NCBI RefSeq assembly: GCF_900659865.1
Contig: NZ_LR213786.1
Span: forward strand, 1-48,148
DNA from: Hyella patelloides LEGE 07179
GTDB lineage: Bacteria; Cyanobacteriota; Cyanobacteriia; Cyanobacteriales; Xenococcaceae
Direction of reading: 5' to 3'
DNA length: 48,148 bases
The notes beneath the pieces were generated by a model. The model was given only the letters and a program-made list of their open reading frames with translations. It was not told the origin of the DNA and did not search any database. Of this stretch, positions 16,175 to 24,153 are shown piece after piece (within the stretch, counting starts at the first letter, position 1; the number at the start of each line of letters is the position of its first letter). Both the position numbers and the translations under genes were made by a program.

Positions 16175-18403
16175 TTAATCCACAAACTCTTGCATATATT
16201 TATTCCATAAAGTAGCAGCTTGCCAACTACTTCCATTAGTTGGAGAATTATCATCATTACCGAGCCAAATACCCGTAACAAAATCAATTTCTGGTACGTA
16301 TCCAATAAACCAAAGATCGACGTTGTTATCGGTTGTGCCTGTTTTTCCTGCTTCTCCTTCTCCTAATTTAGCAGCCCTTCCTGTGCCATCTTTGACTGCT
16401 TTTCGCATCATTTTTGTCATAGATCTTGCTACTTTTTTATCTACAGCTTCCTGACGGTTTTCAGGTTGATTATCAAAGTTATAAATTTCGCGACAAGTAC
16501 TAGAATCGTTGTAATCTGTGCAGTCTCCACCATCTAAAATCCTTTTAATTGCATGGGGACGATTCCAGACACCATTATTAGCCAATGCACCATAAGAGCC
16601 AGTAATTTCTAGGACATTGACCTCACTTTGACCTATTACCAAACCAGGAGCTAAAGTAAGGGGAGATTGAATACCCAAACGTTGAGCCATATCTTCTACC
16701 CTATTTAAGCCAACGTCTTGAGCTACTCGAAGCGCAACTGCATTTTCGGATTGTGCCAAGCCATCAGACATATCAATGTTACCGCTACTACGTTCGCAGG
16801 CTTTGTATCTCTGTCCTTTCCAAGATACGGGATCACAAGAATATTTTTTATTGGGCTTAATTCCTCTTTCCACAGCAGCAGCATAGGCAAAGATTTTAAA
16901 TGTCGAACCTGGTTGTCTTTTAGCTTGGGTAGCTCGGTTAAATTGACTTTCGTTATAATCCACACCTCCTACTAAAGCGACAATTTCTCCTGTTTCGCTG
17001 TTGAGTGTTACTAATGCGCCCTGAGAAAAACCCAACCGCGCCCCATCTTCGGATACTGCGTTACGCAGAGATAATTCTGCTGCTTTTTGCATGGTGGGGT
17101 TTAAAGCTGTCTCGACGATAAAATTGCCTTCTTGGGCGACATCTCTTCCCAGTAGAGTTTCTAGTTCATCCCAGACATAGCTATAAAAATAAGGAGCAAT
17201 GGCATTAGAAAAGGTGCGTTTTGCTTTGGGGCTGACTTCAATCCGCGATCGCCGTGCGCGATCTGCTTCCTCTTCTGTTATCATGCCACTTGTTTGCATT
17301 CTACTAATAATTCTATTGCGTAAACCCACTGCTGTTTCATAGTCTTTTACTGGGTTATAAGCATTGGGGGCGGGTAAAATTGCCACTAGAGTAGCTGCTT
17401 CTGATAAATCTAAATCGGCTGCGGATTTTTCAAAGTAAAACTGGGCTGCATCTTCAAATCCATATAAACCAACGCCAAGATAAACTCGATTGAGATAACC
17501 TTTTAAAATGGCATCTTTACTGTAAAAAGTTTCTAACTTTAGAGCAACTAACATCTCCCGCAATTTACGCCCTGCGGTGTTTTGTCGCCCCACTTCAGGA
17601 AACACACTACGAGCTAACTGTTGGGTAATAGTGCTTGCTCCTTCTCTTACTTCTGAGGATCTGAGATTTGTAACCACCGCCCTAGCAATTCCGTAAGGAT
17701 CGACACCAAGATGCCAATAATAGCGACTGTCTTCAGAAGCAACTACCGCTTGAGGAAGATAAGGGGAAAAATTATTCAGACTTTTTAATTCGCGATGGGT
17801 ATCTGTTGCCATAGGATTAATGGTAGTTTCTCCATCATCGGCATAAACCACCACAGGGCGAGTAGCTTCTCTAGGTAAAGGATATACTGCTATATTTGTC
17901 CATTCCATACCCAACCACACTATTATTAACCCTAAAAAGCCACTCGTGCCGTATAAAGAGTATCGCAGCAGTTTCATCCACAACGGAGGGGGATTGTAAT
18001 AAGTAATAGTAACGCTATCGGCTAATTCAGGAGGGCTAAGGGTAAAACTTTCTCCGTGAAACAGAGAAAAAGATTTAAAACGTTTTTTGCCTCGATAAAT
18101 ACCGTTAGTTGATTTTTCGTCTTTAATAATGAAAGAACGGGGTTTTTTGCTATTTCGGGTTAAAGAACAATGCTCTTGACTAACTACTGCGTTGCGAATG
18201 GTAATGTCACAGCGAGAACTTCTCCCTAGGTTATAGCGATCGCCATGTAAGGGATATACTTGTGGCTCTTGATCTCCATCTTTAATCCGAATTTCTGCAA
18301 TTTGCGCTCCTGCTTTTCGCCGAACATTATAGTTAACCTTGGCTTGAATCGCTTCTACTGCTTGAGTAATTATTTTGCTAACTTGAGATTTTTGGCTAGT
18401 CAT
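16175..18403 (-). CDS. class A penicillin-binding protein with N-terminal FHA domain
   Basis: This is a bifunctional peptidoglycan synthase (glycosyltransferase plus transpeptidase). I take ATG 18403 (742 residues); a GTG nine codons upstream is possible. A cytoplasmic FHA domain (about 45-130) has the phosphothreonine-binding pattern YNLGRSSRCDITI, VVSQEHCSL and STNGIYRG. TM is at about 149-168. The GT51 domain follows, with catalytic Glu224 in ASEDSRYYWHLGVDPYG and later REMLVALKLE and GYLNRVYLG. The transpeptidase domain has S500-TFK (SxxK), S552-EN (SxN) and KTG at 687-689. All catalytic motifs are intact. The FHA fusion occurs in cyanobacterial PBP1 proteins and implies control by a Ser/Thr kinase, none of which is in the window. 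Confidence 0.95.
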   Translation of the reverse strand: MTSQKSQVSKIITQAVEAIQAKVNYNVRRKAGAQIAEIRIKDGDQEPQVYPLHGDRYNLGRSSRCDITIRNAVVSQEHCSLTRNSKKPRSFIIKDEKSTNGIYRGKKRFKSFSLFHGESFTLSPPELADSVTITYYNPPPLWMKLLRYSLYGTSGFLGLIIVWLGMEWTNIAVYPLPREATRPVVVYADDGETTINPMATDTHRELKSLNNFSPYLPQAVVASEDSRYYWHLGVDPYGIARAVVTNLRSSEVREGASTITQQLARSVFPEVGRQNTAGRKLREMLVALKLETFYSKDAILKGYLNRVYLGVGLYGFEDAAQFYFEKSAADLDLSEAATLVAILPAPNAYNPVKDYETAVGLRNRIISRMQTSGMITEEEADRARRSRIEVSPKAKRTFSNAIAPYFYSYVWDELETLLGRDVAQEGNFIVETALNPTMQKAAELSLRNAVSEDGARLGFSQGALVTLNSETGEIVALVGGVDYNESQFNRATQAKRQPGSTFKIFAYAAAVERGIKPNKKYSCDPVSWKGQRYKACERSSGNIDMSDGLAQSENAVALRVAQDVGLNRVEDMAQRLGIQSPLTLAPGLVIGQSEVNVLEITGSYGALANNGVWNRPHAIKRILDGGDCTDYNDSSTCREIYNFDNQPENRQEAVDKKVARSMTKMMRKAVKDGTGRAAKLGEGEAGKTGTTDNNVDLWFIGYVPEIDFVTGIWLGNDDNSPTNGSSWQAATLWNKYMQEFVD

Positions 18404-18547
18404 GGTTCTTATTGAGCGCACCAGACGCACAGGCGCAAACTTATCTTAGTGTATTTTATCTCGCACACGATTAATTCTACAGAACTTACAATGGCGACAA
18501 AGATGATTTTTCCAGTTTTTTACTTATAGTTACTGACAACAAATTTA

Positions 18548-19453
18548 ATGAAGAGTTTCTCGCAACAACCAGAATTTTTATTTTTTGCTCAACATGGTTG
18601 GTCTGATAATGGCAATGATATTAGTAGATTAGCTCAAGCTTTAGTTTCCGACAAAACTTTGATTTTCGCTCCTAGTTTAGGCTTACTGAGAACCTATTGG
18701 CGTATTGAATCTTTAATCGAACAAGTAGCAAACCTAGCTAGGGAACAAATTGCTCAATACCCAGAAGTTCCTCTAAAAATTATGGGTCATTCTATGGGAG
18801 GATTGATTTGGTTAGAAGTTTTGAATCGTCATCCTCAGTGGTGGCAAAAAATTCATTCTTTAGTAGTAATCGGTTCGCCTATTGGCGGTGCAGATTTAGC
18901 TCGCATTATCGATCCTTTAGGAATTGGTATCGGTATTGCTAAAGATTTAGGCAAAAATCGTCGCGCTATTGCCGAAAAAATTGCTCAAAAAATTCCCACT
19001 CTTTGTATTGCTAGTGACTTGGGAAATGGTAGTGATGGTATGGTAAATCTCGCAACTACTAAATTTGCACACTCTCAGTTTGTTTGTGTCGATCGCATTC
19101 CCCATGCTCATTTAAAGTGTCATTTGAGCCTTGTTCCCATTATTCAGCAGTTTTGGTCAAATCCTCAGATAACTAGCCTTAAATCAGATTTAGCTACTAC
19201 AGTGATTCGACGCTTACAACGAATTCCTGGTATGACTGATGCCAGCTATCGTTATTTAGAGCGATCGCAAATAGCGAGACAACTTCCTCAAGGCATAGTT
19301 ATTCGCACCAGTAAAAATCTGGCAGGAATTACTCATGTTTTTGTAACTGACAATAACAAGCAATGTCTCTACGCTGGTTATGTTGGTTGGCTACACATTT
19401 TCGATTTGCAAAAAGCTCTCAAAAAATTGGAGCAAAGTAATTTCGAGAAGTAA
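18548..19453 (+). CDS. alpha/beta hydrolase, lipase-like
   Basis: This 301-residue cytoplasmic alpha/beta hydrolase has the oxyanion region FFAQHGWSDNG near residue 12. The nucleophile elbow is GHSMGG with Ser82, and VVIGSPIGGADLARII follows. A likely catalytic Asp lies in IASDLGNGSDGMVN, and a His in RIPHAHLKCH (about 193-202). The SPIGGAD and GSDGMV motifs recall triacylglycerol lipase/PGAP1-like enzymes. The extra C-terminal 80 residues (IRRLQRIPGMTDASYRYLER onward) are not part of the hydrolase fold and I do not recognise them. The substrate is unknown. It diverges from the PBP1 gene across a 144-bp gap that must hold both promoters. Confidence 0.82.
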   Translation: MKSFSQQPEFLFFAQHGWSDNGNDISRLAQALVSDKTLIFAPSLGLLRTYWRIESLIEQVANLAREQIAQYPEVPLKIMGHSMGGLIWLEVLNRHPQWWQKIHSLVVIGSPIGGADLARIIDPLGIGIGIAKDLGKNRRAIAEKIAQKIPTLCIASDLGNGSDGMVNLATTKFAHSQFVCVDRIPHAHLKCHLSLVPIIQQFWSNPQITSLKSDLATTVIRRLQRIPGMTDASYRYLERSQIARQLPQGIVIRTSKNLAGITHVFVTDNNKQCLYAGYVGWLHIFDLQKALKKLEQSNFEK

Positions 19454-19501
19454 TCGGTAAATACGATCTAATAACTGTGAGCTAAAAATTTAAAAAAATA
19501 C

Positions 19502-19532
19502 TTGACAATAGTAGGAGAAAACTTGCTATTAT
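19502..19532 (+). promoter_or_regulatory. sigma-70-type promoter of tRNA-Gln
   Basis: TTGACA at 19502-19507 is a perfect -35 hexamer. TATTAT at 19527-19532 is a good -10 with a 19-base spacer (GCTATT at 19525 would give 17). The tRNA begins 18 bases further on, the right distance for a short tRNA leader. Confidence 0.65.
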
Positions 19533-19550
19533 GTTTTAGTACGAAATTAA

Positions 19551-19621
19551 TGGGGTGTCGCCAAGTGGTAAGGCAGCGGGTTTTGGTCTCGCCATCCTAG
19601 GTTCGAATCCTAGCACCCCAG
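19551..19621 (+). tRNA. tRNA-Gln (anticodon UUG)
   Basis: A full cloverleaf can be drawn. The acceptor TGGGGTG (19551-19557) pairs with CACCCCA (19614-19620), with discriminator G at 19621. The D arm holds GCCAAGTGGTAAGGC. The anticodon stem GCGGG/CTCGC (one G-T) encloses the loop TTTTGGT with anticodon TTG. The T arm is CTAGG-TTCGAAT-CCTAG. The variable loop is short (4 nt). CCA is not encoded. The weak T1-A72 pair and UUG anticodon are classic glutamine identity elements; in cyanobacteria this tRNA is charged through Glu-tRNA-Gln amidation. Confidence 0.96.
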
Positions 19622-19794
19622 TAAAATAGGCTACAGATTAAAAGGTTAAATATAGAGTAAATTGGTGTTGTTTTTGCATTGAGGTAACGTATTATCAGCA
19701 AGTATGACATCAAAAACCAAAAGTAAAAAATTATCAACCTGTACTATGAAAAAGATACAGATTGATAGACAGTAAGTAAATAACAATTTGTATT

Positions 19795-20181
19795 CTAATC
19801 AAGCTGTTGTAAATAACTGAGTAAATCAGCCATTTCTTGAGTATTTGGTTGGAACTTTGGCATTGGTGGCGTTTTACCATTAATTACCTGTTCAATGATC
19901 TCTGTTTTGGACTTTCTCCTGGCAACGTTTTGTAAATTGGGCCCCACACTTCCATTTACTTGAGAAGCGTGACATCCCGAGCAATTAATCTGGAAAATAG
20001 CGTGACCTTTTGCTGTATCTCCCTCAAGAGGTAAAACTTCTTGAACGTAAGAAAGATAAGGGTCAGAATCTTGATGCCAATAGATACCCAGAAGACCAAC
20101 TGCGATCGCTATTACTAAAGTAACAACGATAATTAGTCGTTTTTGTGTCCCTAAAGGAGATTGGATTAACTGGTTATCCAC
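19795..20181 (-). CDS. cytM: membrane-anchored c-type cytochrome, cytochrome cM-like
   Basis: This is a 128-residue monohaem cytochrome. One N-terminal hydrophobic helix (about 15-34, RLIIVVTLVIAIAVGLLGIY) is not followed by a cleavage site, so it likely anchors the protein. The haem site is C67-SGC-H71, and Met107 in PPMPKF is the expected sixth ligand. GDTAKGHAIFQINCSGCHAS and MADLLSYLQQL are standard class I cytochrome features. Size, anchor and position beside petG fit cytochrome cM, a cyanobacterial protein linked to suppression of photosynthesis during heterotrophic growth. It is divergent from petG across 192 bp, so the two may share regulatory DNA. A soluble c6-type cytochrome is less likely because of the anchor. 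Confidence 0.85.
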   Translation of the reverse strand: MDNQLIQSPLGTQKRLIIVVTLVIAIAVGLLGIYWHQDSDPYLSYVQEVLPLEGDTAKGHAIFQINCSGCHASQVNGSVGPNLQNVARRKSKTEIIEQVINGKTPPMPKFQPNTQEMADLLSYLQQLD

Positions 20182-20373
20182 TGGTGATTTTGTTAAATTG
20201 TGTAGTTATATTATTTTTATTTATAGATAGCTTAAGATTTATAGCCAAACTAAGCAAGCATTTCTAGCTTATCTCAACCATAAACTTAATTACTATGTAT
20301 GCCTTAAACTTGGGTTTCAGGTAACATATACAATGTGTTAAGACAAATAAATTTATAAATAAGGAGAAACACC

Positions 20374-20490
20374 GTGATAGAACCTTTACTACTCGGTATC
20401 GTATTGGGTTTAACTGGAATTACTCTGGCAGGATTATTCTTTGCTGCTTATATGCAATACAAGCGCGGAAATCAGTTAGGAATAGACTAA
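20374..20490 (+). CDS. petG: cytochrome b6f complex subunit 5 (PetG)
   Basis: GTG at 20374 opens a 38-residue single-helix protein ([20 protein letters not shown], then [18 protein letters not shown]). This is unmistakably PetG, a small thylakoid subunit that stabilises the cytochrome b6f complex. A strong AAGGAG (20361-20366) lies 7 bases before the GTG and fixes the start. The 20-residue hydrophobic helix and the YMQYKRGNQ stroma-facing tail are conserved. Its TAA (20488-20490) overlaps the tail of tsaE (TAG at 20489-20487) on the other strand by 4 bp. Confidence 0.97.
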   Translation: MIEPLLLGIVLGLTGITLAGLFFAAYMQYKRGNQLGID

Positions 20491-20996
20491 TCTACGGTAG
20501 TCGAAGCTAAACACAACAAAAAATCAAGATTGAGGTCGTGTTTTCCCAGTAAATTAAGAGTTGCTTGGCGACCTCTTTTTGCGTTGTGAACTAAATTAAT
20601 TTCTAAATAGCGATCGCTTTTGTAAGTTAAACGTTCTGACCATTCAATAGCCGTAATTCCTGGGACAACTTCTTCTCCTTCCCAGTAAATTTCAGGACAA
20701 ATTGTACTAACTTGTTCTTTTTCAAGACGGTATAAATCCAAATGATACAAAGGTAAGCGACCTTCTGTATACTCGTTCACCAATGTAAAAGTAGGGCTAG
20801 AAATCGGCTCTGTAATACCCAGGCTTTTACCCAAACCTTGAATTAAGGTAGTCTTTCCCGCACCTAATTCTCCTTGTAATAAGATGAGGCTACCTGCTGG
20901 TAAATGTTGGCCCAAAATATAACCTAGTTGTTCTGTGCGGTGAGAATCAGTCAGAAATAGGTCGATTGAACAACTACTCATAAAGTTTAAGCTCAT
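20487..20996 (-). CDS. tsaE: tRNA threonylcarbamoyladenosine biosynthesis ATPase TsaE
   Basis: TsaE is the ATPase that works with TsaB and TsaD to make t6A37 on ANN-decoding tRNAs. The 169-residue length is normal. Walker A is GELGAGKTT (residues 42-50). The switch-like region [14 protein letters not shown] and HLDLYRLE, with the conserved Asp, follow. AIEWSERL near residue 137 matches the family's (V)xWxExL motif. The ATG at 20996 gives a short extension, and a second ATG at residue 6 is possible. The gene ends exactly at petG, tail to tail. TsaB and TsaD are not in the window. Confidence 0.95.
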   Translation of the reverse strand: MSLNFMSSCSIDLFLTDSHRTEQLGYILGQHLPAGSLILLQGELGAGKTTLIQGLGKSLGITEPISSPTFTLVNEYTEGRLPLYHLDLYRLEKEQVSTICPEIYWEGEEVVPGITAIEWSERLTYKSDRYLEINLVHNAKRGRQATLNLLGKHDLNLDFLLCLASTTVD

Positions 20997-21033
20997 TAAC
21001 CAACTAAAACTAAGATTATTTGTTTCTTTAATT

Positions 21034-21258
21034 TTACTTAATATTTGTCACTCGAAAACCCATCTCACACTCGTATATTTTAGGGCGATCGCAATAAGGA
21101 GAGTTTTCTAGGCGATCGCTAATGGAATTTTCAACTAAATGACCACAACAGAGTTTTCCTTTCCGCCAACGGGGTAAACCTCCACTATCAGCCATCAAAC
21201 AGCTACTACAAACTTGTTTGGTTGATAGTACTTGTTGTTCTGTGAGAATGACAACCAT
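21034..21258 (-). CDS. small Cys-rich conserved cyanobacterial protein
   Basis: This 74-residue protein has cysteines arranged as CSSC (residues 17-20), LCCGH (about 37-40), C56 and C64, suggesting a small metal-binding fold. The segments LMADSGGLPRWRKGKLCCGH and YCDRPKIYECEMGFRV look strongly conserved. I recall similar uncharacterised cyanobacterial proteins but no name. There is no signal peptide or membrane helix. It lies 37 bp upstream of tsaE on the same strand and is probably co-transcribed with it, though a link to t6A synthesis is untested. Confidence 0.65.
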   Translation of the reverse strand: MVVILTEQQVLSTKQVCSSCLMADSGGLPRWRKGKLCCGHLVENSISDRLENSPYCDRPKIYECEMGFRVTNIK

Positions 21259-21707
21259 AGATTTAGCTTTTTTCTTACTCTATACTTAAATAGTAATTTA
21301 TATTTTTTTAAGATAGTAGACTAGTCTACATACCTTAACAGTCACCGTTACTCCGCCTTAAAAAGCGGTGCGCGGGGATGGGGGGACTTCAACAGACCGC
21401 AATCAACTGTGGTCAGCAAAACATCAAACCAGAAAAGTCCCCCCTATCCACCCCTGCCGATGTTTCCTCGGCTAAGGAACGCGCACCAAGAGAAGACGGA
21501 GACGGCACGTGACCGTTGGTCAAGCAGAAGTGAGCGATTTAGAAGCTTTATGAGATCGCGTTGCTGTTCCTTGATTATTTGATTTTTTGTAGATTTCCCC
21601 ATTACAATCAGATATTAGAAAGTAAAAAATCAAGCAGAGGAAAATAATTAGCCATTAGCAATTAACAACTTATAAACAATAATTAACAATTAAAAATCAA
21701 GCAATTT
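21259..21707. other. 449-bp gap with a GC-rich inverted-repeat island
   Basis: A GC-rich island at about 21335-21520 sits in AT-rich DNA. GGATGGGGGGACTT (about 21376-21389) pairs imperfectly with AAGTCCCCCCTATCC (about 21438-21452). GTGCGCGGGG near 21368 faces CGCGCAC near 21480, and CAGTCACCGTTACTCCG near 21340 faces GGAGACGGCACGTGACCG near 21500. The nested order suggests one long imperfect hairpin of about 180 bp, as in a MITE-like or REP-like element. The remaining DNA is the AT-rich leader of glk. No transposase is present. Confidence 0.6.
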
Positions 21708-22730
21708 ATGTTATTACTAAGTGGTGATATTGGAGGAACAAAAACCATTTTAAGATTGGTAAATGTTGCCTCTGATAAAGAATCGTTTAACACTATTAAA
21801 GAAGCAAAATTTGTAAGTGCTAAATTTACTGATTTAGTGCCAATGGTGGAGCTTTTTTTGAGGGGAAATAAGCTGGAGCAGCCCCAAACAGCTTGTTTTG
21901 GGATCGCGGGTCCTGTGGTTAATAATACCTCTAATTTAACCAATCTCAATTGGCAGTTAACCGCTTCAAGATTGGAACAAGAATTAAGTATCGATAAAGT
22001 CTACTTAATTAATGATTTTGCTGCTAATAGTTATAGTGTCTTAGATTTAGAAGAATCAGAACTAGCAACCCTACAAACAGGAAAAACTATTAAAAATGCC
22101 CCTATTGCCGTGATTGGTGCAGGCACAGGTTTAGGAGAAAGTTTTTTAATTACTCAAGACGGTAAGTATCATGTGTTCCCTTCAGAAGGAGGACATACAG
22201 ATTTTGCACCTCGCAATGAATTAGAAATACAGTTACTAAAATATCTGCAAAAAAAACTCAATAAAACTCATATTTCTGTGGAAAGAGTTGTTTCAGGACA
22301 AGGAATAGTTGGTATCTATCAATTTTTAAGGGATACTAATTTTGCAGCCGAAAACCAAGAAATTGCTAATCAAATAAAATCTTGGGAAACTAACTCAGAA
22401 CAGAATATAGATCCTGCTGCGATTATTGCCCAAGGAGCTAAAGAAAAACAAGATACTCTGTGTGAAAAAACAATGATAATCTTTATTGAAGCTTATGGGG
22501 CAGAAACAGGTAATTTAGCACTCAAAATGCTGCCCTATGGTGGCATTTATATTGCAGGAGGAATTGCAGCAAAAAATTTATCCTTAATCAAAAAAGGGAG
22601 CTTTTTAAAAGCATACAATGATAAAGGAAGAATGAGTAATCTTTTAACAGAAATTCCGATTCATGTCGTTTTAAATCCCGAAGTAGGTTTGCTAGGCTCT
22701 ATTCTGTATGCTTTAAAAACAAACATTTAA
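21708..22730 (+). CDS. glk: glucokinase (bacterial ROK-less Glk family)
   Basis: Glucokinase phosphorylates glucose to glucose-6-phosphate with ATP and allows use of glucose from glycogen or uptake. The 340 residues are the usual length. The phosphate-1 motif is GDIGGTKTILRLVN at residues 6-19. INDFAANSYS near 104 carries the catalytic Asp. GAGTGLGE (about 139-146) is the phosphate-2 region, SEGGHTDFAPR (about 158-168) is the glucose-binding loop, and GGIYIAGGIAAKNL (about 283-296) is the adenosine loop. The start is ATG 21708 after an AT-rich leader. It seems monocistronic. The product convergent from the right belongs to the signalling island. Confidence 0.95.
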   Translation: MLLLSGDIGGTKTILRLVNVASDKESFNTIKEAKFVSAKFTDLVPMVELFLRGNKLEQPQTACFGIAGPVVNNTSNLTNLNWQLTASRLEQELSIDKVYLINDFAANSYSVLDLEESELATLQTGKTIKNAPIAVIGAGTGLGESFLITQDGKYHVFPSEGGHTDFAPRNELEIQLLKYLQKKLNKTHISVERVVSGQGIVGIYQFLRDTNFAAENQEIANQIKSWETNSEQNIDPAAIIAQGAKEKQDTLCEKTMIIFIEAYGAETGNLALKMLPYGGIYIAGGIAAKNLSLIKKGSFLKAYNDKGRMSNLLTEIPIHVVLNPEVGLLGSILYALKTNI

Positions 22731-22836
22731 TTGCACCGATCTCGATTTAGTAAAGATAGCCGAAATTGCTTTAGAGACTGTTTGTAAATAAAATATTAAA
22801 AATATTAAGCAATAACCTCATTCCCAACAGTCTCAA

Positions 22837-24150
22837 CTATAAACGTTCGCAATAATCCAATTCGGAAAAAGTCAGTTGAAAGCTAGTACCCTGGCTGAAA
22901 TCTACCTCTATATCTCCTTCTAACTGTCTGGTTAAAATACGAACCAGTCTTAATCCCAAAGAATCCGTCTTATTAAAATCAAAGTCTTTGGGAACTCCCA
23001 TACCATCATCTTTAATTGTTAAAATAATCTCAGCATTATCCGTGCGTAGCAAATTTATCCAAACATTACCTTTTTCTCGATCGACAAAAGCGTGTTCTAA
23101 GGCGTTAGTAATTAATTCATTAATAATAAGACCACAAGAATGAGCTGTTTCAATATTGAGATTAATGCTTTCAGTATTAACCTCAATATTAATACTTTTG
23201 TTTTGGTTGACATGAGAGTCAGATATCTTGGCTAATAAATCTTTTATATAAATACTGAGATCGATTTCTTGAAGATTATCCGAACGATAAAGTTGCTCGT
23301 GGACTAATGCCATTGAATAAATCCGCTCTTGGCTATTCTTGAACATTTTAATAATTTCAGGCTCGTCAATATAACTAGCTTGCATCTCTAATAAGCTAGC
23401 AACGACTAATAAATTATTTTTGACTCGATGATAAATTTCTTTGAGTAATACTTCTTTCTCTACTAAAGAATTTTTAAGTTTAATTTCTGTTTGCTGATGT
23501 TCTAAAACTTCTTGCTTTAATTGTTGATTACTTTTGGCTAATAAAACAGTGCGTTCTTTTACTCTTGATTCTAGGTCTTCATTGAGTTTTTTAAGAGCTT
23601 GTTGAGCTTTTATACGATTGCTTGCTTCTTGTTTTAATCGATGATTAATTAGGCTTAATTTCTTTTGTATTATTTTCCTATGTTCAATTTCAGCAATCAG
23701 CGCATCGTTCTGTTTTATTTGCACATGGCTCATGTGACGTAGTCGTAGATGTAGTTTAATTCTTGCTAATACTTCTTCTGGCTGAATTGGCTTGGTTACA
23801 CAATCTACTGCCCCTACTTCAAATCCTTTAATTTTATCTTCTGTGCTGGATAAAGCAGTCATAAAAATTATAGGAATATCTTTGGTTTCTGATTCATTTT
23901 TGAGACGACGACAGGTTTCATAACCATCAATTCCAGGCATTAAAATATCTAATAAAATAATACTTGGTTTGGCGTATTTTGCTCTTTTAAGGCTACTTTC
24001 TCCATCTTGAGAGACTAAAATTGTTAATCCATAATCTTCTAGATAATCAACAATAACTGATAAATTAGTGGGATTATCATCGACAATCAAAATGTTGTGA
24101 TCTTTAAGATTGAATGGAGCATTAAATTCAGAATTAGTTGTAAAATCCAT
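22837..24150 (-). CDS. response regulator-histidine kinase (REC + HisKA_2/HATPase)
   Basis: This 437-residue cytoplasmic protein starts with a receiver domain (about 18-135): acidic pair D24/D25, phosphoacceptor D68 in ILLDILMPG, and K120. A coiled coil (about 140-225) leads to a HisKA_2-type dimerisation domain, EIYHRVKNNLLVVASLLEMQ, with His241, and an HATPase_c domain (ELITNALEHAF; IKDDGMGVP; SLGLRLVRIL). This REC-first kinase layout is typical of output kinases fed by an upstream sensor. The gene begins 3 bp after the CHASE hybrid kinase gene on the same strand, so the two are almost certainly co-transcribed and may form one phosphorelay. Confidence 0.92.
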   Translation of the reverse strand: MDFTTNSEFNAPFNLKDHNILIVDDNPTNLSVIVDYLEDYGLTILVSQDGESSLKRAKYAKPSIILLDILMPGIDGYETCRRLKNESETKDIPIIFMTALSSTEDKIKGFEVGAVDCVTKPIQPEEVLARIKLHLRLRHMSHVQIKQNDALIAEIEHRKIIQKKLSLINHRLKQEASNRIKAQQALKKLNEDLESRVKERTVLLAKSNQQLKQEVLEHQQTEIKLKNSLVEKEVLLKEIYHRVKNNLLVVASLLEMQASYIDEPEIIKMFKNSQERIYSMALVHEQLYRSDNLQEIDLSIYIKDLLAKISDSHVNQNKSINIEVNTESINLNIETAHSCGLIINELITNALEHAFVDREKGNVWINLLRTDNAEIILTIKDDGMGVPKDFDFNKTDSLGLRLVRILTRQLEGDIEVDFSQGTSFQLTFSELDYCERL

Positions 24151-24153
24151 AGT

